Positions 46,101-56,085 are shown, counted from the first letter of the stretch. The stretch: 64,000 nucleotides of DNA from Bactericera cockerelli (GCA_024516035.1 CM044967.1:12012092-12076091); one strand, 5' to 3'. Program-made: numbers and translations. Notes: a model not told the origin generated them from the sequence alone.

Positions 46101-49100
46101 AACTTAATATTCCCCTTTATCTGATGTTTACACGGAAAAAGTTAAACTTGGTTTACAGTATTTAACTGAATATAATATAATACATTTTTTTAAATGTTGA
46201 ATATAATATAATTTTGAAGAACTATTAAAACCCTACAGAAAGCATATTTGAGATAGTACCGAAGATATTGAGGAACAAATTGAATTTTAGAAACCCTTCT
46301 GTCAATTTTTTTCCCGACATGTTTGTGTCGTTATGGTGCTGAAAAATAAAAAAATTTGAGTCTGAGAAACAGATTTTGCTAAATAAAACTTGTATCTTGA
46401 CTTTTAAGATATTTTTTATAAATATAATAATAATAATATCGCCTTATTTATACTGCCCGATTAAGACTACAAGAGTCCCATTATTCCAGCAGTAAGCCCA
46501 AGACATATTATTATGTGGTAAAAATCCCAAATGGGAGGATAACTTGTCATGTCCCGGTTGGGTTTCGAACCCACGACCTCTGGAAACTCTGGATTCACAG
46601 AGTGCCGCCTTTACCACTGAGCTACCGGGACAAATATACCTCTAAAATACCTCTAAAACTAGATTATGCGTATTGTTTTTTAATGAAAAAATATAGGTTC
46701 TGTTAAGATTGAGATTAATATTTCTCCCTTAAGCTTCATTATAAGATACGTACGAGTATTTATATTTCTACTCACGTATATTTTGATGTTAGGGTACAGG
46801 GTTTTGACTGCCAGAGCCACCCCCGCCACCAGACCCCCTCCCCCCACAGGGACCACAATGGCGTCTATGTTTGCCACTTGGTCTACTATCTCTAGACCCA
46901 CGGTCCCTTGACCCGCCATGATGTCTGGGTGATCGTATCTGTGGACGAAAAGACATTTACAAGTACCGTCGATGTAAACAGAACTGGAATTGTTTCTTAT
47001 ATATTAAATCCAGGTTTCTCTTACAAAAGGATATTTTTCCTGATCATCATATCATCATAGGGTGGCGTCATCGTGAACGATGGTAGCCAGACAGTGGAGG
47101 AATGACTCAGCACTTCTACCACTGTAAGGGCCCCCAGAACCTAGCCAATGCTGGTCTACTCCCTGTTTATAGTCCCCCAGCCAGACTTATAGGGAGTTAA
47201 GTTTGACCTGAAAACTGTTCTTATATCTAGGTTTCTTTTATATTTAGATTTGACTGTATTATACATTCACCTACGTATTTTTACAGACTCCTTTATTTTT
47301 CATGAAACAAATCCAACTCTGCTGTGAGGGAAAATGAAAACAAGAAATAAAAGACAGATCAGGAATATTTTAATACAAAACTAAGGAAAGGCATGGTATT
47401 GGACAAACTCACAATTTCCCTAGACTTGTTAGAGTGCTCGAATTTTCTTTGTTTCAAGTCAAAGTTTAAACTTTGTTAATTATTTCTGTTATAATGAAAG
47501 TTCTTGTTGCTCACAAGATGTTTGCCACCCGGTGAACCGTCCATTGAGAACATTATTATTGTTTTCTGTAAAGCCTGACGGAAAATTGAGCTCTTTTAGG
47601 GCCAGCCCGGGGAACATTGTTAACTGTTTCAGAAGGAAGAAAGGAATGTTTATTGCACATTGCATACCAAGCAATATAACTGGCGTTCATAGAAATTGAT
47701 ATGATTTCGATTTTAACAGAGTGGTCCCTCAAGGCGCTCAAATGTGTTTTAATAATAGTATAATGTGTTTTATTGTACATTTATTTTAAATTACATAGTT
47801 ATATAATATATTATATCAAGATATAGCAAAGAAATATTAATTACACAGACTTGTCAGTCTTGTCACACTAAGAGACCCATACTATAACAATGCACAGCAA
47901 CTAAATCATGAGCATGCAATTTAATCTTTTCTAAATGGTTTCTCATCGGAATGTCATAATTGCTTATTGAGTTTATTAAATACCTAATTGCTTGATATTA
48001 ATCAAAATATTGTTACATATTGAATATTAATTTGTCTTTCTGCTTTCAGTAGTTCGATTGACCATAAAACTTATAACACAGAACATCAAATTAGGTATTT
48101 ATTTTAATTATATGGAAAGGTCGTGTTAAAATACATCACCACATCGGGATGATCTGATAATTTATATATAATTAATCACTAGTGGGCTGCACAAGTGCAC
48201 CCTCTTCGCCATATCATTACGAGTATACACACAAAATTTTAATACATAAAAGCAAGATTAGGACATAACATCTGAATGGGTGTCTGGAATAACGGCCTAT
48301 GTTATAACTTTTCAGGAGAGCCATTTAAAGTAGAAAGAAGCAAAAAATTCAGAAATATGAGATTTTATTATTTATTTTTTAAACATAGGTCCTTCTTCCA
48401 TAAAAACAAAGAAAGAACACAGTAGCGGTATTAAGATCACGACAGTACGCGACGCTCGAGACTACTAATTAGTATAACATAGGCCCTTGGAAATCAGAAA
48501 AATCTGAGATTACCCACACTCTTTTTTCTTGTTTTACCTAAGCATGATTATTTTTTTTCCCCCTCCGCTCATACCAATCGAAGGAGAACACTACATACGC
48601 CCTAAAACTGCAAAAAAAATTTTTTCGATTTTTTCAACATAGGCCGTTATTCCAGACACCCATTCATCTATAATATATCAATTATTAAAATGTTGAATCC
48701 GAAATTCTGGTTTTTCCTAAAAAGTTTGCTGTTCAACAGACAACAAAAAATTGTATAGCATGTACAAAATTAAAATGTGGTTTTCACGGATTTTCATCAC
48801 TATGAATTTTCATCACAATTAAGGTATTATAATTAGGCCCTTGGAAATCAGAAAAATCTGAGATTACCCACACTCTTTTTTCTTGTTTTACCTAAGCATG
48901 ATTATTTTTTTTCCCCCTCCGCTCATACCAATCGAAGGAGAACACTACATACGCCCTAAAACTGCAAAAAAAAAATTTTCGATTTTTTTCAACATAGGCC
49001 GTTATTCCAGACACCCATTCATCTATAATATATCAATTATTAAAATGTTGAATCCGAAATTCTGGTTTTTCCTAAAAAGTTTGCTGTTCAACAGACAACA

Positions 49101-52100
49101 AAAAATTGTATAGCATGTACAAAATTAAAATGTGGTTTTCACGGATTTTCATCACTATGAATTTTCATCACAATTAAGGTATTATAATTTTAGTGGTATG
49201 AATTTCTGTTTTTGCTATTACTGAATTTGACATTTTTACACTTTATCATGAGGTTTTAGTTTTAAAAAATTGACATTTTTACAAAGGATATGTGTATTGT
49301 ACTATCCTACAATTTCGGGTAGAACAGTATTTTTTTACCGGAAGTATATAATATAACAACAACCTCGTAGAACATAGAACTCTACTGTAAGACTATTCAA
49401 TTCAGGACAAGAAGCCATTCACCGTAATATTTTCAACAATAACGTGTCTTCATTATTTTGCCAAAGAAAATTTCATCACTGTACATTCTGTATAATATTA
49501 AGAAACCCTACTAATTTTCCTTCCAACGCTTTCTTTTTGTCTTCCCAAGGATCAAGTTGGCCTGGCAAGTATTAAATACCACGAGGGGTTTAATATTTCC
49601 AAACTGTTCGTATTGATGGCCAAGTTTTTTTTTTTTTTTTTTAAGATGAGTGTTTCACAGCCTTTTTTGTTTCGTATCCATGAAACAGTAGTTGTTAGTT
49701 AACAAAAAAAAAGTTGTTAGGGCACTTGTCTGGTAGGAATGAAGTCTCTAGAACAGTTACGTCTTTCGAATACCACCAAACTCATGTACCTATTTGAGAG
49801 AGTTTGACTTTAAAATAATGGTGCCAAAACAATTGCAGGATGAAAGTGACTAATGAGTCCAATTCAGGGAGTAGCAACATGTGAGAAGATTGTAAATTTG
49901 TATGTAATACCTGTTGAACTTTTTACTTTAAAATGCTGCTGTGTGATCTCTAACTTGGCCAATCTGGCCATATTTGTTATTAGATATTAAAAAGGAGACT
50001 ACTTAGAGTGTTTAGTGACTTTAGCCCTAACCTGCATTTTAAATTATGGCTTGCAAGTCCTGGTCAAATTTTCAAAATTTTCACCATCAAAATATATAAA
50101 TTAAAAAAGAATGTAAAATGATCCAGACTCTCAAAGACATTGCAAGAGATTATATTAGACACGGGCATTATACGGATCAAGAGATGTATCATACTCTTAA
50201 TATCCAAACAGATGTATCATACAGATGTATCATACTCTTAATATCCAAACGTAGAAGAGAATTTTTACTTTCAAGCATGTCACTGATGATATTTTAAAGA
50301 AAAGGCAATTGAGTTTGCGAAATAATAAATAATAATAAATTTAAATAAGATATTTTAAAATGGTAAATTACTCACCCATTGATATATGTAAGCCCCAACT
50401 CATGCGCTTTCCTCAGCGCTATGTTCTTCGCCTCCTTCATATCGGCGCCCTCGACGATAACAGTGGCGCCATACCGTCTGCACGCGGATATCTTCATGAT
50501 GGGTGCCAGGATGGGCATCACGACTGTGACGGCAATGTTGAGGCGTGCCCCGTGGTAGCAGAGAGCCTGGGCGTGGTTGCCGAGGGACGCAGAGATCACC
50601 CCCTTGGCTTTCTGTTCCTCCGTCAGCATCATCAGGGCGTAGCAGGCCCCCCGCTCCTTGAAGCTGCGAATACAAGGGAGAGTAAATTGTTAAATAGCTG
50701 ATGTTAAAAAATGTTAAATGAAAGGAGCCTAGAAATTGGATCTGGGCGTCCATATAATCCTCTCACTACCGTGATTTAGGTATCAATACCTAAATCACGG
50801 ACACGGAATTATTATTATTGTTAAATAGAAAAGAATCGAATCAAATTTTATCGAAAATAATAGAATCGAATCAAATCAAATCGAATAGATTAAAAAAAGC
50901 TGCGAATACAAGGGACAGTAAATTGTTTAATAGAAAAGAATCGAATCGAATCTCATCGAAAAGAATAGAATCAAATCGAATAAGTATAAGTATAGGTAGT
51001 GCTTTATTTAGACTGTCAGCGCAAGACAGGTAGCCCAATTATGCCAATAGAATCGAATTGAATAGCCTAGGTTGGGCCGGAATGCCAGCATCACGAAGTC
51101 TTCACCTAGCTGTACGTTGCTTAACTTCGGTGATCCTACGAGAACAGGTGCATTGAACGCGCCATCGACGCTGGCTAATTTCCAGTTTTAATTCTAGATT
51201 CATCCCCATGTATACATATCTTTAATTTTATGACTTACTTTATGTTAAACTTTTAACACATTGCGTCCGGCGTGCATCTCTAGAGCTGCACGGCAACATT
51301 TCCCTGGGGCCGGCGTGCATCTCTAGAGTGTGACAGCAAGTTTATCGTAAATTCACTGTCAGTCTCTCACAATGCACACTACTATGTGTTTTCCTATGTC
51401 ATTTGAAAGAGCAGGCTCTGCTGAATATTCAGTATTTACAGGACCTGAATATCTTGAAGTATAATATCTTGAAGCCGGCCCAGGGGAACCAATTTTTCAA
51501 CACAGTAGTTTCCGCAGGGCCGGCGTGCATCGCTAGAGAGTGACCAGAGTGTTCCATGCAAATCTCAGCCGGCCCAAGCGTAAATCGACGTAAACTGCTC
51601 CCGTACGCAATGTGTTAATATGAGAAATATTCCACTAGCTTGTATTAAAGTGATTGTTACACCCTGGTATTATTTCAAGTTGGGGAAAATGCAAAATCAA
51701 AGCATGAAATTGCATGGTTCTTGTTTCAAAGCTTTTCTTTTCAAAAGCTAAAAATATGTTTTTTCTCTAGCTTTCTACAAAAAAATATTCTGTGTTAATT
51801 TTTTAATGTTGAATTGATTGAAACATGAAAGAAAAAAATCATGCACGTGCTGCAAAAATAAATGTGTTTTGACATCAAGGTCTGCACTTTTGGTATTTTT
51901 AGTGACGTTCAGAGTATAAAATTTCTCGAAAAATAAACATTTATATGCATTTTATCTAATGCACTCTTTCATGAGTAGAAGTAAATTAATCATATCCTCA
52001 TCGCAATTATAATATTTGAATATTGTCAGCTCATATTGCGTTTTTTACCTTCGGCTGTTAATCTAGAACAGATAAAGTCCCTAGAAATTACGTATGTAAT

Positions 52101-54449
52101 GATATTTTTCGGTTCCAGGTGCGGTTAGCTCTTGAGAAGGTGGGTTTTTAGTGGGTGGAAATCCCACACCCCAAGTCAGGAGGACCTGGGTGTCTTTGAA
52201 AGATTTTTTCCTGCCTTCAACCAAAAAAAAAAAGAAATTACGTATGAAAAAAAAACATAATTATTCCAAATATGCTTTATATTTCATTATAGCTTACGTA
52301 ATATTACTCGACTTAGTCTTCTATAATTAGAATCATTCATACTTATACAACTACATTTAAAAGGCTTATCGTCCTTGGCTTCATTACATTTCTTTTCTAA
52401 TTGCATAGGTATTAAAACATTTAAGTTATTTTGTATTATTTCCTGATGTCACAGTTACTCATACTCGCCTTATTCAATTGTTGGCTGACTTCGACAGAGA
52501 TACTGAAGTCAGTAAATAAATGTGCTTCTTTGTGTTATTATATCACAATTTTTGTGGGTAGCGCAGAATTCTAGGACGTTACCGTATCTTTGTTATCCTA
52601 ATATCTTACTTTTACCTATAATTTTGCCACTGGTCGCTGCTCACATTAAGCTACTCATTTTTCCTCACGAGGTATGGGTGGACCCCGAACACCCAAGTAC
52701 AGAGCAGAAAAATCTTGCCCCGCCGGAAATCGAACCCAGGTCACCGTGCTTGCAATGCCTAGCGGTGACTACTGAAGTCAGTATAAGAGAAGTCTATTTG
52801 AAATATCATCCTAATTCATAGATGAATGACCACTTGACCAGTGACCACGAATCTTAAAAAGGACCTCACTGGGATCTGAACCTAGGATATTCGTGTGCAA
52901 ATCTCACGTGAAACTCAGTGCCCTTTATGAAAGTTATTAACCTCTTATACAAATATTGTTATTTTAATGTTTTTATCACAGAGTACAAAAAAAAATCGAA
53001 AAAGTTTTAGGTACCTACTCTCAAGAGAATAATAATTATATAAATAATAGCGGATCGAATAAGATAGAAAAAATATAAAAGGAAGAGAGGGGATTGCTCT
53101 GATAAAATGGTTGACTTGCAAAAAGAGAGAAAATTTTCTTTTAAGAAATTATAATAATTTCCTGAAAGTCAATTTAAATAATAGATTGGTATTGATTGGG
53201 AAAATTAAAAATTCGAGATAATGGAATAGAAAGGTTTTTGCTTTTATAAATAACCAAAATCTAAGTGCTCATGTTTTCAAATTGCTGCGGCAAAAGAACA
53301 TTAAATTTGGGTCGTACTTGTTTGATATTAAACCTTGTTCCGTGTGAACATTACTTAGGGTAGGGAATCTTACAGCAAGTCGCCTGAAAATTTTAACTCG
53401 ATCGGTGTTCCGAACCTTAAACTGGGTCAAGGAGTAGAGGTTTATCAAGTAGAAATATTTTATTGTGATCGTTTGTTGAAAATATTACAAATAAAATACG
53501 CTCTCCAATATTGATACTTCAAACGCATCTTACTTAATCATAATAGAGTTTTTAATCAAGATCGTAATGGATATCTTCATACACAATCAAATGGTTAATC
53601 ATCTGTTTAGGTTCTTGGTTAAATTCCTCCATTAACGACTAAGCAACTGGTGAGAAGGCTAAGAATATTATTTTCTTACCTGCCAGTGACTTGGAAGAAA
53701 TCTTTTTTCAAGAAAATTTCCATCTTTGTCAAATCCGAGAGATGAGATTTCTGCAACAGGAGAATGAGAAGATAGTGAAGATTATAAGTATAAGCTGTGT
53801 GTTGGGTTTCTCATTGCAAACTAATTTGCACAGCTGTTGCATGAGGTACCTACGTTGTGTTTTTTTCCCTTTGTTTAAGGGCTGAATTATAAAACAGGAT
53901 TGTATTACACTGTCTAAGAGACACTAGAGATAATGTACATCAAGTACATGTATATCTCATTCCGTGTACATCTAACACAAAACTTCCCACTTTGCTGTTG
54001 ATACTGATAACCTCAAGAATCTAGGGTTTGAAGTTCTTCCCATTCGAAATACTATTCTTCTCCAGATATCAATGGATATCCAGATCTATTGTGCCACAGT
54101 ACAGGAGAAGTTCTGTTAGGCATTTCTATGTAGACAGAGTAAGGGCCAAATTATAAAACAAGAATCAATTTAAGATAAGCCAGACTCTCCCTGAAGTCGG
54201 GTTATAGTACGATGTGATTGTTTGAAACTCCGACTTGAGAGAGGGTCTCGCTTATCATAAATTGAATCCCATTTTATTGTTTGGCCCTAAAATTAGGTAC
54301 ATACAGATTTCTGTTGATCTCTATTGTGAAGATTCTCTTACCATGCAAGGCGTCAATACGATCCCATCTTTGATTTTGTATGCGGCCGATGTGATGTCTG
54401 CGAATTTGAGCTTCCTGGGGTTTGATTCCAGACAGTATGGATCAGTCAT
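41819..54449 (-). CDS. L-threonine ammonia-lyase with ACT domain, eight exons
   Basis: Eight exons with GT/AG junctions and compatible phases join to a 428-residue protein with no internal stop. It is a fold-type II PLP enzyme that deaminates L-threonine (and often L-serine) to 2-oxobutanoate (pyruvate) and ammonia. Visible motifs are the PLP lysine in GSFKERGA (Lys62), the substrate loop SLGNHAQ (86-92), the phosphate-binding GGGG (188-191), EGAGASGLA, and PLCGGN at the end of the catalytic part. An ACT regulatory domain follows (about 337-415, starting [14 protein letters not shown]), as in the medium-length threonine ammonia-lyases. The first exon begins after an acceptor (TTTTAG), so a 5' noncoding or short extra coding exon lies upstream. 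The ATG at 54449-54447 is the first in frame. Serine racemase is related, but it lacks the ACT domain, so ammonia-lyase is preferred. The gene is divergent from the repeat-protein locus at 56700. Confidence 0.95.
42036..42072. repeat. dispersed palindrome (second copy)
   Basis: Same inverted repeat as at 7302-7338, with ACTTCCGAT...ATCCGAAGT around CTAATATTAG. It lies in intron 7 of the ammonia-lyase gene. Confidence 0.7.
42359..42601 (-). repeat. SINE family E body with extended 3' region
   Basis: The segment 42484-42601 matches the body of 10606-10849 (minus strand). The adjoining 42359-42480 ('ttttcccaaacctacttgga', 'gagtttggttggttttggca') is also found, diverged, at 22755-22860, so it seems to be a normal part of some copies. 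It abuts an R1 copy. Confidence 0.65.
42600..42750 (-). repeat. interspersed repeat R1
   Basis: An inverted copy of the R1 element at 5218-5455, spanning 'gggtggcgtcatcgtgaacg' to 'ccagaaccaagccaatgctg'. It is next to the intronic hairpin and lies in intron 7 of the ammonia-lyase gene. Confidence 0.8.
42755..42802. repeat. 21-bp-arm hairpin in intron 7
   Basis: Left arm CCATTGTTCACATAGACATTA (42755-42775) pairs with 42782-42802 at 20 of 21 positions around a 6-nt A-rich loop. It starts about 26 nt inside the intron after exon 7. It replaces the expected GGGAGTAGACCAGC continuation of R1, so it may be a small insertion. Confidence 0.85.
42829..43054 (-). CDS. ammonia-lyase exon 7 (end of catalytic part, start of ACT)
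   Basis: 226 nt between a TTCCAG acceptor and a GTGGGT donor. It encodes [17 protein letters not shown], then the start of the ACT domain with [20 protein letters not shown] 21-bp perfect-arm hairpin lies 26 nt past the donor. Confidence 0.95.
43098..43313 (+). repeat. LINE-like 3' end with TA microsatellite
   Basis: Begins 'gttgggtgaagagattgcca', continues 'aataaccccgccctttag', then (TA)n and (T)n, and ends 'ctgctaataaagagtttct' with an AAATA-type tail. A second copy on the minus strand is split at 45395-45337 and 44905-44818. The ending is typical of a non-LTR element's 3' UTR. No coding part is present. Confidence 0.6.
43345..43486 (+). repeat. tRNA-derived SINE, family B, full
   Basis: Head 'cgacctcagtagcttgatcg' (A-box-like) and 'ggtggttcaagtcccgctt' (B box), body 'agcgagtttgagtagttg', and the family-specific end 'gtgatatcacgaaagtgatt' followed by 'aacacaaatatgataac'. 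The end contains a self-complementary ATCAC...GTGAT stem. Copies lie at 12751-12822, 35592-35700 and 58590-58731. Confidence 0.85.
43867..43998 (+). repeat. interspersed repeat R1, internally deleted
   Basis: Starts 'ggttgggggactataaacag' and includes 'ttggttctgggggccc', then skips to 'gatgacgccaccgtatgatg'. About 60 bp of the 3' part are missing relative to 5218-5455. Confidence 0.8.
44032..44168 (-). CDS. ammonia-lyase exon 6
   Basis: 137 nt between a CTTCCAG acceptor and a GTGAGAG donor. It encodes [20 protein letters not shown] and [17 protein letters not shown], the E-G-A-G-A motif of the large domain. It ends in a split Arg codon. Confidence 0.94.
44636..44791 (-). CDS. ammonia-lyase exon 5
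   Basis: 156 nt (52 whole codons) between a CATACAG acceptor and a GTAATA donor. It starts [17 protein letters not shown] and contains [16 protein letters not shown], conserved around the active-site entrance in this family. Confidence 0.93.
44815..45395 (-). mobile_element. LINE-like 3' tail interrupted by a mariner fragment
   Basis: On the minus strand the LINE-like sequence runs 45395-45337 (GATTGCCATAGGCAATAACC and onward). It is interrupted, and resumes at about 44905-44818 with 'tattgatattgtcaattttt' and 'ctactaataaagaatttct'. The roughly 430-bp insert carries the start of a mariner-type transposase. The copy at 43098-43313 shows the uninterrupted order. Confidence 0.6.
44902..45144 (-). 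pseudogene. mariner-like transposase N-terminal fragment
   Basis: 80 codons beginning [20 protein letters not shown] and containing [28 protein letters not shown]. This is the first helix-turn-helix and the linker of a mariner (SETMAR-like) transposase. It breaks off before the second HTH and the catalytic domain, so it is a truncated relic. It lies in intron 4 of the ammonia-lyase gene, inside the LINE-like tail. Confidence 0.8.
45432..45575 (+). repeat. tRNA-derived SINE, family D
   Basis: Head 'tattcaagtggttaaggtgc' with a degenerate B box ('ttgatttgaataccaacca') and then 'atgcatga', a T-run and 'aataataagactctgaggg'. It matches the copy at 39941-40058 in reverse orientation. Confidence 0.7.
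46422..46632 (-). repeat. tRNA-derived SINE, family A, full length
   Basis: An inverted, near-full copy of the 10945-11147 family. The ATT tail is at the left and the head (TTTGTCCCGGTAGCTCAGTGG on the minus strand) at the right. It lies in intron 4 of the ammonia-lyase gene. Confidence 0.9.
46776..46938 (-). CDS. ammonia-lyase exon 4 (glycine loop)
   Basis: 163 nt between a TCCACAG acceptor and a GTGAGTAG donor. It encodes [20 protein letters not shown] and [19 protein letters not shown]. The tetraglycine loop binds the PLP phosphate. Confidence 0.95.
47000..47255. repeat. pogo-like end remnants flanking an R1 copy
   Basis: 'aaatccaggtttctcttac' at the left and 'tatctaggtttcttttatat' with 'agatttgactgta' at the right resemble the ends of the pogo-like MITE at 35757-35886. 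An R1 copy (47050-47187, minus) lies between them. It may be an element that received an R1 insertion. Confidence 0.4.
47050..47187 (-). repeat. interspersed repeat R1
   Basis: Runs from 'tcatcatagggtggcgtcat' to 'gtcccccagccagact', the inverted form of the 5218-5455 element, with a short deletion around 'cactgtaagggcccccag'. It lies in intron 3 of the ammonia-lyase gene. Confidence 0.85.
48481..49188. repeat. 354-bp tandem duplication
   Basis: Two head-to-tail copies (48481-48834 and 48835-49188) that are almost identical, differing mainly in the length of an A-run and a T-run. Each contains 'acataggccgttattccaga' and 'cacccattcatctataatat'. An inverted fragment of the same sequence lies just upstream at 48275-48304. 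The duplication looks recent or is homogenised. It lies in intron 3 of the ammonia-lyase gene. Confidence 0.95.
50376..50663 (-). CDS. ammonia-lyase exon 3 (PLP lysine)
   Basis: 288 nt between a TATTCGCAG acceptor and a GTGAGT donor. It begins (S)FKERGACYA, giving the Schiff-base lysine at residue 62, and contains [14 protein letters not shown] and [12 protein letters not shown]. It is GC-rich compared with its introns, typical of a constrained coding exon. Confidence 0.96.
50769..50800. repeat. 15-bp-arm perfect palindrome
   Basis: CCGTGATTTAGGTAT (50769-50783), two-base spacer CA, then its exact complement (50786-50800). It lies about 100 bp upstream, in transcription sense, of exon 3. Its function is unknown. 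Confidence 0.9.
50818..50990. repeat. AATCG/AATCA simple repeats with a duplicated splice-acceptor copy
   Basis: Irregular (GAATCGAATCAAA)n tracts surround a near-exact second copy (50897-50933) of the intron/exon 3 boundary sequence at 50661-50697 ('aagctgcgaatacaaggga'). The copy reproduces the TATTCGCAG acceptor but only about three exon bases. On the minus strand it lies upstream of the true acceptor. Confidence 0.8.
51253..51618. mobile_element. piggyBac-like MITE, 366 bp
   Basis: TTAA lies at both ends and the terminal inverted repeats CACATTGCGT/ACGCAATGTG are perfect. Subterminally, 'ggccggcgtgcatctctaga' or close variants occur three times (near 51270, 51308 and 51519), as is common in piggyBac relatives. 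The GC-rich ends stand out in an AT-rich intron. It has no coding capacity and would depend on a transposase elsewhere. It lies in intron 2 of the ammonia-lyase gene. Confidence 0.88.
52097..52232 (+). mobile_element. young retroposon with 14-bp target duplication
   Basis: A 136-bp insert ending in A11 is bounded by perfect copies of AGAAATTACGTATG (52083-52096 and 52233-52246). The body contains 'gtgcggttagctcttgaga', 'gtgggtttttagtgggtgg' and 'ggaggacctgggtgtct'. The TTTTTAGTGGGT block is reminiscent of the 3' UTR of some insect non-LTR elements, so this is either a severely 5'-truncated LINE or a SINE using its tail. It lies in intron 2 of the ammonia-lyase gene. Confidence 0.8.
52653..52770 (-). 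repeat. tRNA-derived SINE, family C
   Basis: On the minus strand, 'agtcaccgctaggcattgca', B box ACCTGGGTTCGATTTCC, then 'ttctgctctgtacttgggtg' and 'ccatacctcgtgaggaaaaa'. It matches 6197-6345, with a slightly shortened head. Confidence 0.8.
53680..53750 (-). CDS. ammonia-lyase exon 2
   Basis: 71 nt between a TGTTGCAG acceptor and a GTAAGAA donor. It encodes [20 protein letters not shown] and VTG, and ends with two bases of the Ser codon that precedes the PLP lysine. Confidence 0.93.
54143..54287. mobile_element. Harbinger-like MITE, 145 bp
   Basis: Terminal inverted repeats start GGGCCAAA and extend inward for about 50 bp with some mismatches ('tcaatttaagataagcca' versus 'tcaatttatgataagcga'). 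TAA flanks both sides. GGGCC ends with a 3-bp TWA-type duplication fit PIF/Harbinger. Partial copies lie near 18010-18067, 45805-45850 and 53875-53905. Confidence 0.7.
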
Positions 54450-54455
54450 TTCCTC
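54342..54455 (-). CDS. ammonia-lyase exon 1 (first seen)
   Basis: Acceptor TTTTAG at 54457/54456, six noncoding bases, then ATG at 54449 and codons 1-36 ([18 protein letters not shown]...). Donor GTAAGAG begins at 54341. It ends on a complete codon. Confidence 0.9.
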
Positions 54456-54581
54456 CTAAAATATAAAAAATTAAAAACACAAAATATTTTAAAATAATAA
54501 TAAATTTATGATTTTAAAACTAAGATTCGGTACCAGCTTTGCCAGGTCAAAAGACAATAACACAAATCATTGATTTGTGTA

Positions 54582-54797
54582 TGTCCCGGTAGCTCAGTGG
54601 TAAAGGCGGCACTCTGTAAATCCAGAGATTCCAGAGGTCGTGGGTTCGGAACCCAACCGGGACATGACAAGATATCCTCCCATTGGGATTTTTACCACAT
54701 AATAATATGTCTTGGGCTTACTGCTGGAATAAAATGAGACTTTAGTAGTCTTAATCGGGCAGTATAAATAAGGCGATATTATTATTATATTATTATT
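54582..54797 (+). repeat. tRNA-derived SINE, family A, full length
   Basis: Head 'tgtcccggtagctcagtggt' to 'acccaaccgggacatgac'. The acceptor-like stem GTCCCGG/CCGGGAC is perfect, and CTCTG/CAGAG resembles an anticodon stem. The body and (ATT)n tail match 10945-11147 and 46422-46632. It lies just upstream of the first seen ammonia-lyase exon. Confidence 0.9.
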
Positions 54798-55593
54798 TGC
54801 TTAACAGGGTTGTCGTTAGGAATGGCATCCAGAGGGAATTTCTCTTAATCACAGAACTCTATGAAGCGCTTCGAAAAGAGGAGATTTCTTGCCCGGTCTG
54901 AGCTATTAGCCAGCATGAATAAGTGTCTCAACCCGGGTTTCAATTAACTTCACGAAAAACATAGGTATTGTATACCATGTCAGTCATAGATAGAAATAAC
55001 ATACGAAGAGCCAAAGCTACAGTTCGGTATTAATGTCACGAGATTTTGAGGCTTTTAAGATATTTTATAAGTTTGTATTATGAACAAGATGTGCTTCATA
55101 GAGATGACTTCTTTGAAGCTGATCAACGATTTAAGCTCGTTTAATGACTACATTAAGTTGGCTTTCAATTCTATGGTTGTTTCGGGCATTATTATTATGT
55201 GGTAGATATTTCATATCGGTACCTACCTATAACTATTAAATATAAATTTTATACAATGGTTGGAATATGTACCTACCAACGTTTCTCTACGTAACTGTTG
55301 GGTCGAGCTGACCATGTATTTTCATTTTCCTCAACGTGCCTCTGACCATTTTATTGTCAACATCGAATTTCAGAAAAGGAAATGTTCGACACCCGGCCAT
55401 TAGCAATATATTATCATCGCAGAACTTGATATGCTCACTAATTACTCTTGTCAGCATGACTGGAATGTGGATTATATCTAACTTAGTAATCCGAGATATC
55501 GATCATCAACTACCTACGTCAATGTTTTATTGTTTTTAATTTTCTTTTTCCTGTAATATGAAAATCGATCCAATATATCTTTATTTTGTTTTA

Positions 55594-56085
55594 AAAGAGT
55601 ATGGTGTCCAGGAAGCGTATGTTGATAACACGTTTCAAGTAATACACCAAAAATAACCTCACAGACTCGTTTCCAAAATAAACAGGCGTTAAAGGATGCT
55701 TGCTCTCTCCCATCATATTCTCACACTGGACAGAACTATGAAAAAACAAAAAAAGGAAAACGTAGAGGCTTAGATGGAGATATCTATTATGCTGACGATC
55801 TATGTTTACTCTGCCATAATATTGATGACATGAGGTTCAAAATTCAAGATCTTGTTGAGGTAGGTAGAAAAGTGGGGATAAAATACAATGAATCGAAAAG
55901 AAATGAGAATTAACAAAATTAGCAACGAGCAACTTCTAATGAACACCAACTAATAGAACGAGTCAAAGAGTTCCGACAACTAGGCAGCATAGTAGAAGAA
56001 AAAGAAGGAACAGATAAAGATGTCAGATGTAGATTATCAAAAGCCAAAGGAGCGTCTGTCCTGCAATGACCTATCTGGAAGTCAC
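55594..56085 (+). pseudogene. non-LTR reverse transcriptase fragment
   Basis: Read across several frames, the segment shows TGVKGCLLSPIIF (the TGVRQGC-LSP block) and the catalytic YYADDLCLL (YADD at 55788-55799). It also shows IQDLVEVGRKVGIKYNESK (GLKIN-KTK block) and FRQLGSIVEEKEGTDKDV. These are, in order, motifs B, C and D and the thumb-side blocks of a LINE reverse transcriptase. Several frameshifts and stops are present, and both ends are missing. It is an old, dead fragment between the two divergent genes. Confidence 0.85.

Noticed and set aside
54582..54664. Possible tRNA gene (acceptor-like stem, A and B boxes)
   Set aside because: The same head is followed by the same 120-bp body and ATT tail at three other sites, so it is a SINE. 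The anticodon loop is one base short of the normal seven.
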